Assembly: GCA_045598345.1 (NCBI GenBank)
Contig: JAZLLX010000053.1
Location: 1 to 24,930, forward strand
Direction of reading: 5' to 3'
DNA length: 24,930 nt
Source of the DNA: Phascolarctobacterium_B sp045598345
GTDB lineage: Bacteria > Bacillota > Negativicutes > Acidaminococcales > Acidaminococcaceae
This document shows positions 1 to 7,504 of this stretch, in pieces. The notes below the pieces were generated by a model. It did no database searches, was not told the DNA's origin, and saw only the letters and a program-made list of their open reading frames with translations. The translations under genes and the position numbers were made by a program. How positions within the stretch are numbered: position 1 is the first letter of the stretch; the number at the start of each line of letters is the position of its first letter.

Positions 1-101
1 TTATACAGAGAACGGCATACGGTTTTAAGAACATAAACAATCTGTTTGCAATGATAATGTTGCAATGTGGAAACTATGATATAACGTTGCCAGGCAGATA
101 A
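1..101 (+). CDS. ISL3-family transposase, C-terminal fragment (5' end outside window)
   Basis: Reading from base 3, an open frame runs to TAA at 99-101 and encodes about 32 residues containing RTAYGFKN and later NNLFAMIML. The aromatic 'AYGFKN/RNF' pattern near the C-terminus is typical of ISL3-family (DDE) transposases, as I remember the family. The rest of the gene lies before the window. A plausible IS end about 38 bases downstream supports the call. With so few residues it could be another transposase family, and I cannot tell whether the gene is intact upstream. Confidence 0.55.
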   Translation, partial: IQRTAYGFKNINNLFAMIMLQCGNYDITLPGR

Positions 102-139
102 TTTCAGATGTTTTTACCCACACATTCTGATGATGAGCC
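1..139 (+). mobile_element. Right end of an insertion sequence (ISL3-like)
   Basis: The transposase tail is followed by a short AT-rich stretch. The sequence then ends in a segment that reads, on the reverse strand, GGCTCATCATCAGAATGTGT followed by GGGTAAAA. A terminal GG(C/T)TC and an inverted repeat of this size near the transposase stop fit an ISL3-type element. The outer boundary at base 139 is inferred. The next eight bases (140-147) would be the target duplication. The matching left end is outside the window, so neither boundary nor duplication can be confirmed here. Confidence 0.5.
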
Positions 140-156
140 ATTAGTAATGAGTAATT

Positions 157-179
157 ATGGTAGGATGTTCCTGTGATTA
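157..179 (+). repeat. Interspersed repeat core, copy 1
   Basis: This copy reads ATGGTA, five bases, TTCCTGTGATTA. It is preceded by an AATGAGTAATT stretch like the lead-in of other copies. It lies 17 bases after the inferred IS end and runs directly into the 14-bp tandem repeat. Confidence 0.8.
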
Positions 180-180
180 A

Positions 181-236
181 AATCAGGATAAAGGAATCAG
201 GATAAAGGAATTAGGATACAGGATTTAGGGGAAGGA
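181..236 (+). repeat. 14-bp (2 x 7) tandem repeat ending in AGG
   Basis: AATCAGGATAAAGG occurs twice in a row (181-194, 195-208), then degenerates as AATTAGGATACAGG (209-222) and ATTTAGGGGAAGGA. The underlying period is seven bases, with (C/A/T)AGG falling at 184, 191, 198, 205, 212, 219 and 226. The same heptamer rhythm recurs inside the ABC-F gene at 11708-11774. No coding role is visible here. Confidence 0.8.
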
Positions 237-240
237 TAAG

Positions 241-565
241 GCGTAATCTAATTAAGAATTAAGAACGCAGAATTAAGAATGATGGTAAGATGTTCCTGTG
301 ATTATAGCAGGGAAGTCGGCATAGTGCGAACCTTAAGGCCCCTTGGTGAAGGGGCTGTCAGCGACAGGAACATAGGTGCCTGACTGAGGATTGGGAACTC
401 GCACTATGCGAAAGAGACGCTTTAATCGCTACCCTCAGTCAGTTGCTACGCAACTGCCAGCCCCCTCTAAGGGGGCACAAGAGTTCGCATTAAGCGGACT
501 TTTTTTATTTTAATCATAGGAACTTTTTACCATCATTGTGAATTGTGCATTATGAATTGTGAATT
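241..565. mobile_element. Palindromic MITE-like element
   Basis: The two halves are imperfect inverted copies of each other. The outer arms (250-306 and 509-565 reversed) share AATT-rich lead-ins, then the interspersed repeat core (281-306 forward, 509-534 reversed). The inner arms share a GC-rich unit: GGCCCCTT...AAGGGGCTGTCAG...TGACTGAGG at 337-393, and the reverse of CCCTCAGTCAG...CTGCCAGCCCC...GGGGGC at 431-476. No open reading frame is present, as expected of a non-autonomous element. GC-rich units of the 'GGGGCTGTCAGC..CTGACTGAGG' kind occur between genes in many Clostridia-like genomes, from memory. The left boundary is set by comparison with the copy at the window's right end, which shares GCGTAATCTAATT. 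Confidence 0.7.
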
Positions 566-583
566 ATTCAGCGGATTTTTTTA

Positions 584-612
584 TTGACAAGACAAATTGA
601 TGGTAGTATAAT
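584..612 (+). promoter_or_regulatory. Consensus sigma-70-type promoter of the ATPase gene
   Basis: TTGACA at 584-589 and TATAAT at 607-612 are separated by 17 bases, a perfect consensus match. Transcription would start near 619, inside the palindrome that begins at 605. A promoter this strong normally needs control, which fits the overlapping operator-like palindrome. Confidence 0.85.
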
Positions 613-659
613 TTCACTGAAATATATTTCACTGAAATATATTTCAGTGAAATTATACT
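605..659. promoter_or_regulatory. 55-bp perfect palindrome with three TTTCASTGAAA boxes, likely operator
   Basis: The sequence is perfectly self-complementary around base 632 (27 bp per arm). It contains TTTCACTGAAA at 612-622 and 627-637 and TTTCAGTGAAA at 642-652, spaced exactly 15 bp apart. It covers the -10 box and the predicted start site. A repressor bound here would block RNA polymerase; the RNA could also fold into a long hairpin in the 5' leader. The regulator is unknown. Confidence 0.75.
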
Positions 660-678
660 TTAGAGATGAAGGGGTGTG

Positions 679-2049
679 GTGAAAGTGTTTGTTGGTAGGG
701 AAAATGAGTTAAAAGAGATTAAAAAAATTCTTGGAAAACCGGGCGGGCATGCCATGATGCTTTATGGGAAAAGACGTGTTGGAAAATCCTCCTTAATTTT
801 GAGGGCTTTGTCACAGGTTAAGTGTAAGGTGGTCTATTACGAGTGTGTTTTGAGTTCTTTGGATGCCAATTTGCGGGGACTGGAAAAAAATATTTCAGAG
901 ATAATGCATAATCCGTATTTGCATTTTGCTGATTTTTTTGAGTTGTTCAATTATCTTGGGACATTGCGTGAAAAAGTGATTGTAGTGATAGACGAATATC
1001 CTTATCTTAAACAGTTGGAGGCACAGGGATATATTGATTCCATGATGCAGAAGATTATTGATAACCTTGGAGATAATGTGGATGTTGTGTTGCTTGGTTC
1101 ATATATTGGCATGATGAGGGAACTGTTGGAAAAGGAAAATCCTTTGTTCGGCAGGTTTGACTTGGTGTTGCATGTCAAGTCCTTTGATTACCTTGATTCT
1201 TCTTTGTTTTACAAAGGGCTTTCCATACGTAAAAAAATGGAGTTTTACAGTGTTTTTGGTGGTAGTCCGTTTGTCAATTGCCAAATAAAAATCGGTGAAA
1301 GTTTGGAAAAGAATATTATAGATTTGTTGCTGAATACTAATGGGATTCTGCGGCTTTATGTGGAGCATGTTCTTTTAGGTGAGTTGCGTAAGGCGGGCGG
1401 GGCAAACCAGATTCTGGCGGCATTGGGGAACGGGCACAAACGTTATGGTGAGATTGAAGCCATGACAGGGGGAATTGGCAATGGAAATCTGGACAAGCAG
1501 TTGAAGAATTTGCTGGAAATGGAGATTGTCAGTAAGGTCTATCCCATTAACAAACCGGATGACAGGAGAAAGTGTTTTTATGAGATTAGCGATAATCTGG
1601 TAAGGTTTTATTATTGTTATGTGTATGGCAGGGGCGATGTCATTATGCGGATTGAGGAAAAGAGTTTTTTCAAATTGTATGTCAAAAAAAGTTTGCCCAC
1701 CTTTTTGGCACACAGGTTTGAGGGGCTGGTCAGGGAGTATTTTATGCGTTTGGCAAAGCGAAACGGCAGGATTAAGGATGTGGGAGTTTTTTGGTATGAC
1801 TTACCAAAGGAAAAGAAGAACGGGGAAATTGATATTGCTTTGGCATATCAGGAGGGTTATGAGTTTTATGAGACCAAATACTATGAAAAAAAATTAACTA
1901 AGCAGGATGTTGAGGAGGCGGTGTCAAAAATGGCATATTGCTGCAATTTTGTGAATATTAAGAAATTGGGCGTGGTGTCGGTTTCCGGCTTTGATTTTTC
2001 CTCCCGGGCGTTCGCATTGCTTGACGGAGAGAGAATTTACAGGCGGTAG
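679..2049 (+). CDS. AAA-type ATPase (ATPase_2) with PD-(D/E)XK-like C-terminus (DUF234)
   Basis: Predicted 456-residue cytosolic P-loop ATPase. Numbering from the GTG at 676, the Walker A motif is GKRRVGKSS (31-39) and the Walker B is VIVVIDE (101-107). The layout matches the 'archaeal ATPase' family, in which a C-terminal DUF234 region follows. Here that region has EID (384-386) and ETK (399-401), the spacing expected of a PD-(D/E)XK nuclease core. I chose GTG 679 because AAGGGG ends at 674; GTG 676 sits too close to it and GTG 685 is also possible. Biological role is unknown for most members; links to mobile DNA or defence are inference. The gene follows a strong operator-covered promoter and precedes a Fic gene with its own promoter. 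Confidence 0.8.
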   Translation: MKVFVGRENELKEIKKILGKPGGHAMMLYGKRRVGKSSLILRALSQVKCKVVYYECVLSSLDANLRGLEKNISEIMHNPYLHFADFFELFNYLGTLREKVIVVIDEYPYLKQLEAQGYIDSMMQKIIDNLGDNVDVVLLGSYIGMMRELLEKENPLFGRFDLVLHVKSFDYLDSSLFYKGLSIRKKMEFYSVFGGSPFVNCQIKIGESLEKNIIDLLLNTNGILRLYVEHVLLGELRKAGGANQILAALGNGHKRYGEIEAMTGGIGNGNLDKQLKNLLEMEIVSKVYPINKPDDRRKCFYEISDNLVRFYYCYVYGRGDVIMRIEEKSFFKLYVKKSLPTFLAHRFEGLVREYFMRLAKRNGRIKDVGVFWYDLPKEKKNGEIDIALAYQEGYEFYETKYYEKKLTKQDVEEAVSKMAYCCNFVNIKKLGVVSVSGFDFSSRAFALLDGERIYRR

Positions 2050-2075
2050 TAAAAAGTTGCAAATGCTTATAACTT

Positions 2076-2107
2076 ATATAAGATGCAATATAAGATTTAT
2101 ATAAGAT
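2076..2107 (+). repeat. Three phased ATATAAGAT direct repeats upstream of the fic promoter
   Basis: ATATAAGAT occurs at 2076-2084, 2088-2096 and 2099-2107, with start-to-start distances of 12 and 11 bp, about one DNA turn. The last copy ends one base before the -35 box. This is the geometry of an activator or repressor site lying on one face of the helix, or of an AT-rich UP element. No regulator is known. Confidence 0.7.
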
Positions 2108-2108
2108 A

Positions 2109-2137
2109 TTGACTGAGAAAAGAAGGGGTGTTATAAT
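2109..2137 (+). promoter_or_regulatory. Promoter of the Fic gene; probably leaderless transcript
   Basis: TTGACT (2109-2114), a 17-base spacer and TATAAT (2132-2137) form a near-consensus promoter. The expected start of transcription, about seven bases after the -10 box, falls on or beside the ATG at 2144. The only SD-like run (AGAAGGGG, 2121-2128) lies inside the promoter spacer and would not be transcribed. Confidence 0.75.
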
Positions 2138-2143
2138 TTAGTT

Positions 2144-3130
2144 ATGAAAAATTATTATGTTCCTTCTTTTTCAATTTCAAACAGGATGTTGCAGTTGGTA
2201 AGTGATATTTCTGCTTTGGTGGAAAGGGTGCAGTCACTTGATTTGTGGAGCAGGCATCCCCATTTACGGCGGAATAACCGTATCCGCAGTATACATTCAT
2301 CTTTGCGGATTGAGGCAAATTCCTTGTCCTTGGATGATGTGAGGGATGTGCTTAATAACCGTTATGTGGTGGGGCCTAAGCAGGAAGTTCAGGAAGTGAA
2401 AAATGCTTTTGCCGCTTATGATAGTTTGGAATCATTGAATCCCTGGTCAGTTAAAGATTTGTTACGCACGCATGGTGTAATGATGCGGGATTTGCTAAAG
2501 GACAATGGCAAATACCGTACGGGGGATGAGGGGGTGTTTGACGGCGAAAGGTGTATTTTTATGGCACCGGGGCCGAACCGGGTTCCTGTGCTGATGTCGG
2601 ATTTGTTGCAATGGGTGAAGAATGATTGGGGGAAAGTGCATCCTTTGGTAATGTCCAGTGTCTTTCATTATGAATTTGTTTTTATTCATCCTTTTAGTGA
2701 CGGAAACGGTCGGATGGCACGTTTTTGGCAGACCTTGATTTTGAGCAAATGGCAGGATTTGTTTTTGTATCTTCCTGTTGAGAGTCAGATTGAGAAATTT
2801 CAGGCAGAGTATTATGCCGTAATCAATGAGTGCAATCATTCCCGTAGTGACAATGTTTTTGTGGAGTTTATGCTGGCCCGTATCAAAGAGGTTTTGCTGG
2901 AATTGATTGAGAATGACGGGGCGGATGTTTCGGTTCAGGAATTAAAGTTGTTGGAAGTTATGCAGGATGGAAAAATATATTCTGCCAGGAAATTAATGGA
3001 GTTGCTGGGACTGAAAACGAGGGCGACTTTGTTGAACAGTTATTTGCAGCCCGCTTTACATAATGGTTTGATAGAGATGACTTTGCCGGATAAGCCCACA
3101 AGCCGGAATCAGTCATACAAGAAGGTATAG
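2144..3130 (+). CDS. Fic-domain protein (probable AMP-transferase) with C-terminal winged helix
   Basis: 328 residues. The Fic core motif is complete: HPFSDGNGRMAR at 182-193, with catalytic His182. Fic enzymes move AMP (or related groups) from a nucleotide onto hydroxyl side chains of target proteins. An N-terminal segment SSLRIEAN (52-59) resembles the (S/T)xxxE inhibitory helix of class II Fic proteins, which blocks the ATP site through its Glu (E57); the usual following G/N is replaced by A58. The last 60 or so residues look like a winged-helix DNA-binding domain, common in this Fic subgroup and compatible with self-regulation. Target is unknown. The start is fixed by similarity of the MKNYYVPSFSI beginning to other family members. 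Confidence 0.9.
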   Translation: MKNYYVPSFSISNRMLQLVSDISALVERVQSLDLWSRHPHLRRNNRIRSIHSSLRIEANSLSLDDVRDVLNNRYVVGPKQEVQEVKNAFAAYDSLESLNPWSVKDLLRTHGVMMRDLLKDNGKYRTGDEGVFDGERCIFMAPGPNRVPVLMSDLLQWVKNDWGKVHPLVMSSVFHYEFVFIHPFSDGNGRMARFWQTLILSKWQDLFLYLPVESQIEKFQAEYYAVINECNHSRSDNVFVEFMLARIKEVLLELIENDGADVSVQELKLLEVMQDGKIYSARKLMELLGLKTRATLLNSYLQPALHNGLIEMTLPDKPTSRNQSYKKV

Positions 3131-3161
3131 AAAGGTGTAATTTGAAAAGAAGGTATTGGTT

Positions 3162-5990
3162 ATGCAGGAAAATTTGGTTATTAAGGGTGCAAGACAGCAC
3201 AATTTGAAAAATATTGATGTGACCATTCCCCGTGATAAACTGGTAGTCATCACCGGGCTTAGTGGCAGTGGCAAGAGTTCTTTGGCTTTTGACACGATTT
3301 ATGCAGAGGGGCAAAGGCGGTATGTGGAGAGTTTGTCCAGTTATGCACGCCAGTTTTTAGGTCAGATGGACAAGCCAGATGTGGATTATATTGAGGGTTT
3401 AAGCCCTGCTATTTCCATTGACCAAAAGACCACCAGCCGTAATCCCCGTTCCACAGTGGGGACGGTAACGGAAATTTATGATTATTTGCGGTTGCTTTTT
3501 GCGAGGGCGGGAGAGCCCCATTGTCCCCAATGTGGCAAACTGATTGAACGGCAGAGCGTGGAACAGATTGTAGATAAGGTTTTGGAACTGCCGGCGGAAA
3601 CCAAGTTTATGGTTATGTCACCGGTGGTGCGTGGCCGTAAGGGCGAGCATCAGAAGGTCTTGGAGGATATGCGTAAGGCGGGGTATTTGCGTGTTTATGT
3701 GGATGATGAAGTACGGACTTTGGATGAGGAGATTATTCTTGATAAGAAACGCAAACATAATATCAGTGTAGTGATTGACCGTTTGGTGGTGCGTGAGGGC
3801 ATCCGTCAGCGTTTGGCGGACGGTGTGGAAACTGCTCTAAAGTTGGCGGACGGGTTTGTGGAGATTGCTAAACTTACGGATAACAAAACAGAAATTAGTT
3901 TGTTCAGCGAGCATTTTGCCTGCAATGACTGCGGTGTTTCCTTGCCTGTCATTGAGCCACGCCTGTTCAGCTTCAATGCTCCTTATGGGGCTTGCCCTGA
4001 ATGTATGGGGTTGGGCGCCCACATGGAATTTGACAAGGATTTGATTATTCCTGACGGCACAAAGACCTTTGCGGAGGGTGCTATTGCGGCTTTTAGCCAT
4101 AATGAGGATTCCTACAGAATGAGGCAGATTGGTGCGGTGCTGAATGACTATGGTTATGACTTAAATACTGCGTGGAATGATTTGCCCAAGCAGGTACAGA
4201 ATGATTTGTGGAACGGTACGGGGGAACAGGAATTTGAGTTTTGGTACACTAATTTGGCAGGGGAAACAAAACTGCACTGCACTACTTTTGACGGGATTTT
4301 GGGAGTGATGCAAAAGCGTTACAAAGAGGCGTTCAGTGACAGTATGCGTGAGGATATGGAAGCATTTATGACTGCCAATCCTTGTACGGTGTGTCATGGG
4401 ACAAGATTAAAACCGGAAGTGTTGAGTATTTTAATCGGCGGTAAAAATATATGTGAGGTTACCCAATACACGGTGCGGGAATGTTTGGATTTTTTCAAAA
4501 AGCTGAAACTGTCCAAACGGCAGAGCATCATTGCCAAACAGATTTTGAAAGAGATTAATGCCCGTTTGGAATTTTTGAATAATGTGGGCTTGGATTATCT
4601 TACTTTGGACAGGTCTGCGGGCACTTTGAGCGGTGGTGAGGCACAACGGATTAGGTTGGCAACCCAGATTGGCAGCGGACTTACGGGTGTGCTATACATT
4701 TTAGACGAGCCCAGTATTGGCCTGCATCAAAGGGATAATGCCAAGTTGCTGGACACATTGAAACATTTGCGGGATTTGGGGAATACTTTAATTGTTGTAG
4801 AACATGATGAAGAAACCATGTATGCCGCAGATGAGATTATTGATATTGGCCCGGGTGCAGGCGAACATGGGGGCGAAGTGGTGGCACAGGGCACTGCACA
4901 ACAAATAATGGAATGTAAAAATTCCATTACGGGGCAATATTTGTCCGGCACTAAAAATATTCCCGTTCCCAAGCATCGGAGACAACAGGATGGGCGGACA
5001 TTAGTTGTGCGTGGGGCGAAAGCCAATAATTTGAAAAATATTGATGTAGCAATACCTTTGGGAATTTTCACGGTGATTACAGGGGTCAGCGGCAGCGGTA
5101 AATCTACTTTGATAAATGATATTTTGTATAATGCGTTGGCGTCCAAATTGCACGGAGCAAGGACAAAGCCAGGGGATTACAAGAAGATTGATGGCATTGA
5201 GCATATTGATAAGGTTATCAATATTGACCAAAGCCCGATTGGCAGAACACCCCGTTCCAATCCTGCAACTTATACAGGCCTTTTTGATTTTATCCGTACT
5301 TTGTTTGCCAGCACCAACGAGGCGAAACTGCGTGGCTATAAGTCCGGCCGGTTCAGTTTTAATGTCAAAGGCGGCCGCTGTGAGGCCTGCAGCGGGGACG
5401 GCATGAACAAGATTGAAATGAACTTTTTGCCGGATGTGTATGTGCCCTGCGATGTTTGTCATGGGGCAAGGTATAACCGGGATACTTTGGAGATAAAGTA
5501 CAAAGGCAAAAACATTGCGGAAGTATTGGATATGACCGTAACACAGGCCTTGGAGTTTTTCAAAAACCAGCCACGCATTGAAAGCAAATTACAGGTTTTG
5601 GAAGATGTTGGTTTGGGTTATATTCATTTGGGTCAGCCGGCAACAACTTTGAGCGGCGGCGAGGCACAACGGGTAAAACTGGCAACGGAACTGAGCAAAC
5701 GCAGCACGGGCAAGACCATTTATATTTTGGACGAACCCACGACTGGATTGCACATGGCGGATGTACACAAACTTTTAGATGTTTTGCAACGGCTGGTAAG
5801 CAACGGGGACAGCGTGGTGGTCATTGAACATAATTTGGATGTAATCAAGCAGGCGGACTATATTATTGATTTGGGACCTGAAGGCGGCGACAGGGGCGGT
5901 ATGATTGTTGCTACGGGTACGCCGGAAGAGGTTGCCAAAAACAAGAACAGTTATACAGGGCAGTTTTTGAAAAAAGTGTTGAAAAAATAG
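3162..5990 (+). CDS. uvrA: UvrA, excinuclease ABC subunit A
   Basis: DNA-damage recognition ATPase of nucleotide excision repair, working with UvrB. 942 residues, a full normal length. Visible motifs are a first Walker A GLSGSGKSS (32-40), the segment RRYVESLSSYARQFLGQM, CxxC zinc pairs (CPQC, CNDC, CPEC), and a first signature LSGGEAQRIRLA with LDEPSIGLH. The second half has Walker A GVSGSGKST, the zinc finger CEAC...CDVC, and signature LSGGEAQRVKLA with LDEPTTGLH. ATG 3162 is preferred over the in-frame TTG at 3156 because AGAAGG (3148-3153) is eight bases upstream. It is followed six bases later by uvrC; uvrB is not in the window. I see no LexA-type box in the 31-bp gap after the Fic gene. 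Confidence 0.97.
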   Translation: MQENLVIKGARQHNLKNIDVTIPRDKLVVITGLSGSGKSSLAFDTIYAEGQRRYVESLSSYARQFLGQMDKPDVDYIEGLSPAISIDQKTTSRNPRSTVGTVTEIYDYLRLLFARAGEPHCPQCGKLIERQSVEQIVDKVLELPAETKFMVMSPVVRGRKGEHQKVLEDMRKAGYLRVYVDDEVRTLDEEIILDKKRKHNISVVIDRLVVREGIRQRLADGVETALKLADGFVEIAKLTDNKTEISLFSEHFACNDCGVSLPVIEPRLFSFNAPYGACPECMGLGAHMEFDKDLIIPDGTKTFAEGAIAAFSHNEDSYRMRQIGAVLNDYGYDLNTAWNDLPKQVQNDLWNGTGEQEFEFWYTNLAGETKLHCTTFDGILGVMQKRYKEAFSDSMREDMEAFMTANPCTVCHGTRLKPEVLSILIGGKNICEVTQYTVRECLDFFKKLKLSKRQSIIAKQILKEINARLEFLNNVGLDYLTLDRSAGTLSGGEAQRIRLATQIGSGLTGVLYILDEPSIGLHQRDNAKLLDTLKHLRDLGNTLIVVEHDEETMYAADEIIDIGPGAGEHGGEVVAQGTAQQIMECKNSITGQYLSGTKNIPVPKHRRQQDGRTLVVRGAKANNLKNIDVAIPLGIFTVITGVSGSGKSTLINDILYNALASKLHGARTKPGDYKKIDGIEHIDKVINIDQSPIGRTPRSNPATYTGLFDFIRTLFASTNEAKLRGYKSGRFSFNVKGGRCEACSGDGMNKIEMNFLPDVYVPCDVCHGARYNRDTLEIKYKGKNIAEVLDMTVTQALEFFKNQPRIESKLQVLEDVGLGYIHLGQPATTLSGGEAQRVKLATELSKRSTGKTIYILDEPTTGLHMADVHKLLDVLQRLVSNGDSVVVIEHNLDVIKQADYIIDLGPEGGDRGGMIVATGTPEEVAKNKNSYTGQFLKKVLKK

Positions 5991-5996
5991 TAGGAT

Positions 5997-7469
5997 ATGC
6001 AAAACTTAAGCAAAAAGTTGCAACAAAATATTGCCATTTTGCCGGAGCAACCGGGTGTATATTTGATGCGGGATGCGGAGGGCAAAGTCATTTATGTGGG
6101 TAAGGCAATAAATTTGAAAAACAGGGTGCGGAGTTATTTTCGCAATCTTGCCAGCCATAGTCCAAAGGTGCGGGCGATGGTGGAAAAGATTGCGGACTTG
6201 GAGACCATCCTTTGCCAAAGCGAGGCGGAGGCACTGGTTTTAGAATGTAATTTAATAAAGAAATTCCGCCCTCAATATAATATCAGTTTGAAAGATGACA
6301 AGAGTTATCCTTGCATTAAGGTAACTGTAAAGGAAGATTTTCCCAGAGTTTTTGCTACCCGCCGGCAGATGAAGGACGGGGCCAAATATTTCGGTCCCTA
6401 TACAGATGTGGGTTCCATGCAGGTAATGCTCAGGTTTTTGAAAAAACTTTTTCCCATGCGTACCTGCGGAAAAATGGGCAAGCGTCCCTGTTTGAATTAT
6501 CATATTGGTCGTTGCCCCGGACCTTGCGGCAAGTTTATTTCTCAAAAGGATTATGCCAAGCGGGTGGACTGCGTTCTGATGGTTTTGGCAGGGCGTACAA
6601 AAGATTTGGAGAAGGATTTGACAACAAAAATGCAAACTGCTTCGGAAAATCTGGAGTTTGAAGAGGCGGGGCAATATCGGGATTTGTTAAGTGCATTGGC
6701 AAGTTTTAATGAAGGGCATAAGGCGGTAACCGGCAGGGTGCAGAAACTGATGAAGGAGCGTACCCGTCTGGAAAATTTGCAACTTAAAGACGATGTGGCG
6801 GCGGCCAAAGAGTTGCAGAAAGTTCTTGGAATCAAGCATCCTCTAAAAAGGATGGACTGTTTTGATATCAGCCATACCCAGGGAAGTGAAACTGTGGCGA
6901 GTATGGTGGTGTTCCGTAAGGGAACGGCATCAAAAAAAGATTACCGCAAATACAAAATTCAAAGTGCGGAAGGCAAACCGGACGATTTCAAGTCCATGCA
7001 GGAAGTGGTGTACCGCCGCTACAAGGATTATGAAGATTTGCCCGATTTGGTGGTCATTGATGGGGGCAAAGGGCAACTTTCCAGCGCGTTGAAAGTTATT
7101 CGTGGTTTGGGCTTGGATGATTTGCCGGTGGTGGGCTTGGCGGAACAAAACGAGGAAATCTTTAAGCCAAATCAAAGAAAAAGTATAGTTTTACCCAAAG
7201 ACAGTCAAGCGTTGCATTTAATTCAAAGAATCCGTAATGAAGCCCATCGTTTTGCCATAACTTTTCACAGGAAATTGCGGAGCAAGCGTAATTTGGTCAG
7301 TGTGCTTGACCATGTGGAGGGCATCGGACCCAAGCGGAGGGCGGCGCTTTGGAAAGAGTATAAAACTTTGGAGGCCATGCATCAGGCCTCTCTGGAAGAA
7401 TTGCAAGCGGTGGAAGGAATGAACCGATTGGCGGCGGCGGCACTTTATGAGTTTTTTCATAAAATCTAA
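5997..7469 (+). CDS. uvrC: UvrC, excinuclease ABC subunit C, internally shortened
   Basis: Makes the 3' and 5' cuts in nucleotide excision repair. The N-terminal GIY-YIG domain is present (PGVYLM, then VIYVGKA). Four cysteines that bind an iron-sulfur cluster in E. coli UvrC are conserved (C157, C165, C173, C177). A UVR motif follows near residues 205-240, then the RNase H-like domain (DCFDISHTQG, VVIDGGKGQ, EAHRFAITFH) and a C-terminal helix-hairpin-helix (VEGIGPKRR). Length is 490 residues against about 590-610 usually. The missing part lies between YRDLLSALASFNEG and RVQKLMKERT, where other UvrC proteins have a first RNase H-like subdomain ('VIGLA...VFFVR'). The frame is continuous and the catalytic residues remain, so this looks like a domain loss, not a broken gene. 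Confidence 0.95.
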   Translation: MQNLSKKLQQNIAILPEQPGVYLMRDAEGKVIYVGKAINLKNRVRSYFRNLASHSPKVRAMVEKIADLETILCQSEAEALVLECNLIKKFRPQYNISLKDDKSYPCIKVTVKEDFPRVFATRRQMKDGAKYFGPYTDVGSMQVMLRFLKKLFPMRTCGKMGKRPCLNYHIGRCPGPCGKFISQKDYAKRVDCVLMVLAGRTKDLEKDLTTKMQTASENLEFEEAGQYRDLLSALASFNEGHKAVTGRVQKLMKERTRLENLQLKDDVAAAKELQKVLGIKHPLKRMDCFDISHTQGSETVASMVVFRKGTASKKDYRKYKIQSAEGKPDDFKSMQEVVYRRYKDYEDLPDLVVIDGGKGQLSSALKVIRGLGLDDLPVVGLAEQNEEIFKPNQRKSIVLPKDSQALHLIQRIRNEAHRFAITFHRKLRSKRNLVSVLDHVEGIGPKRRAALWKEYKTLEAMHQASLEELQAVEGMNRLAAAALYEFFHKI

Positions 7470-7498
7470 TTGACAAACTTACATATAAGTGATAATAT
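7470..7498 (+). promoter_or_regulatory. Promoter of infC-rpmI-rplT
   Basis: TTGACA (7470-7475) starts one base after the uvrC stop. With a 17-base spacer it is followed by TAATAT (7493-7498). Predicted start near 7505, giving a leader of about 130 bases before infC. Confidence 0.75.
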
Positions 7499-7504
7499 AT
7501 GTCC

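Noticed and set aside
181..236. Possible CRISPR array.
   Set aside because: The units are contiguous 7/14-mers without spacers, and no cas gene is near. No CRISPR array is seen anywhere in the window.
3156..3161. TTG at 3156 as start of uvrA.
   Set aside because: It is two bases from AGAAGG; the ATG six bases on has proper spacing and the usual N-terminus.
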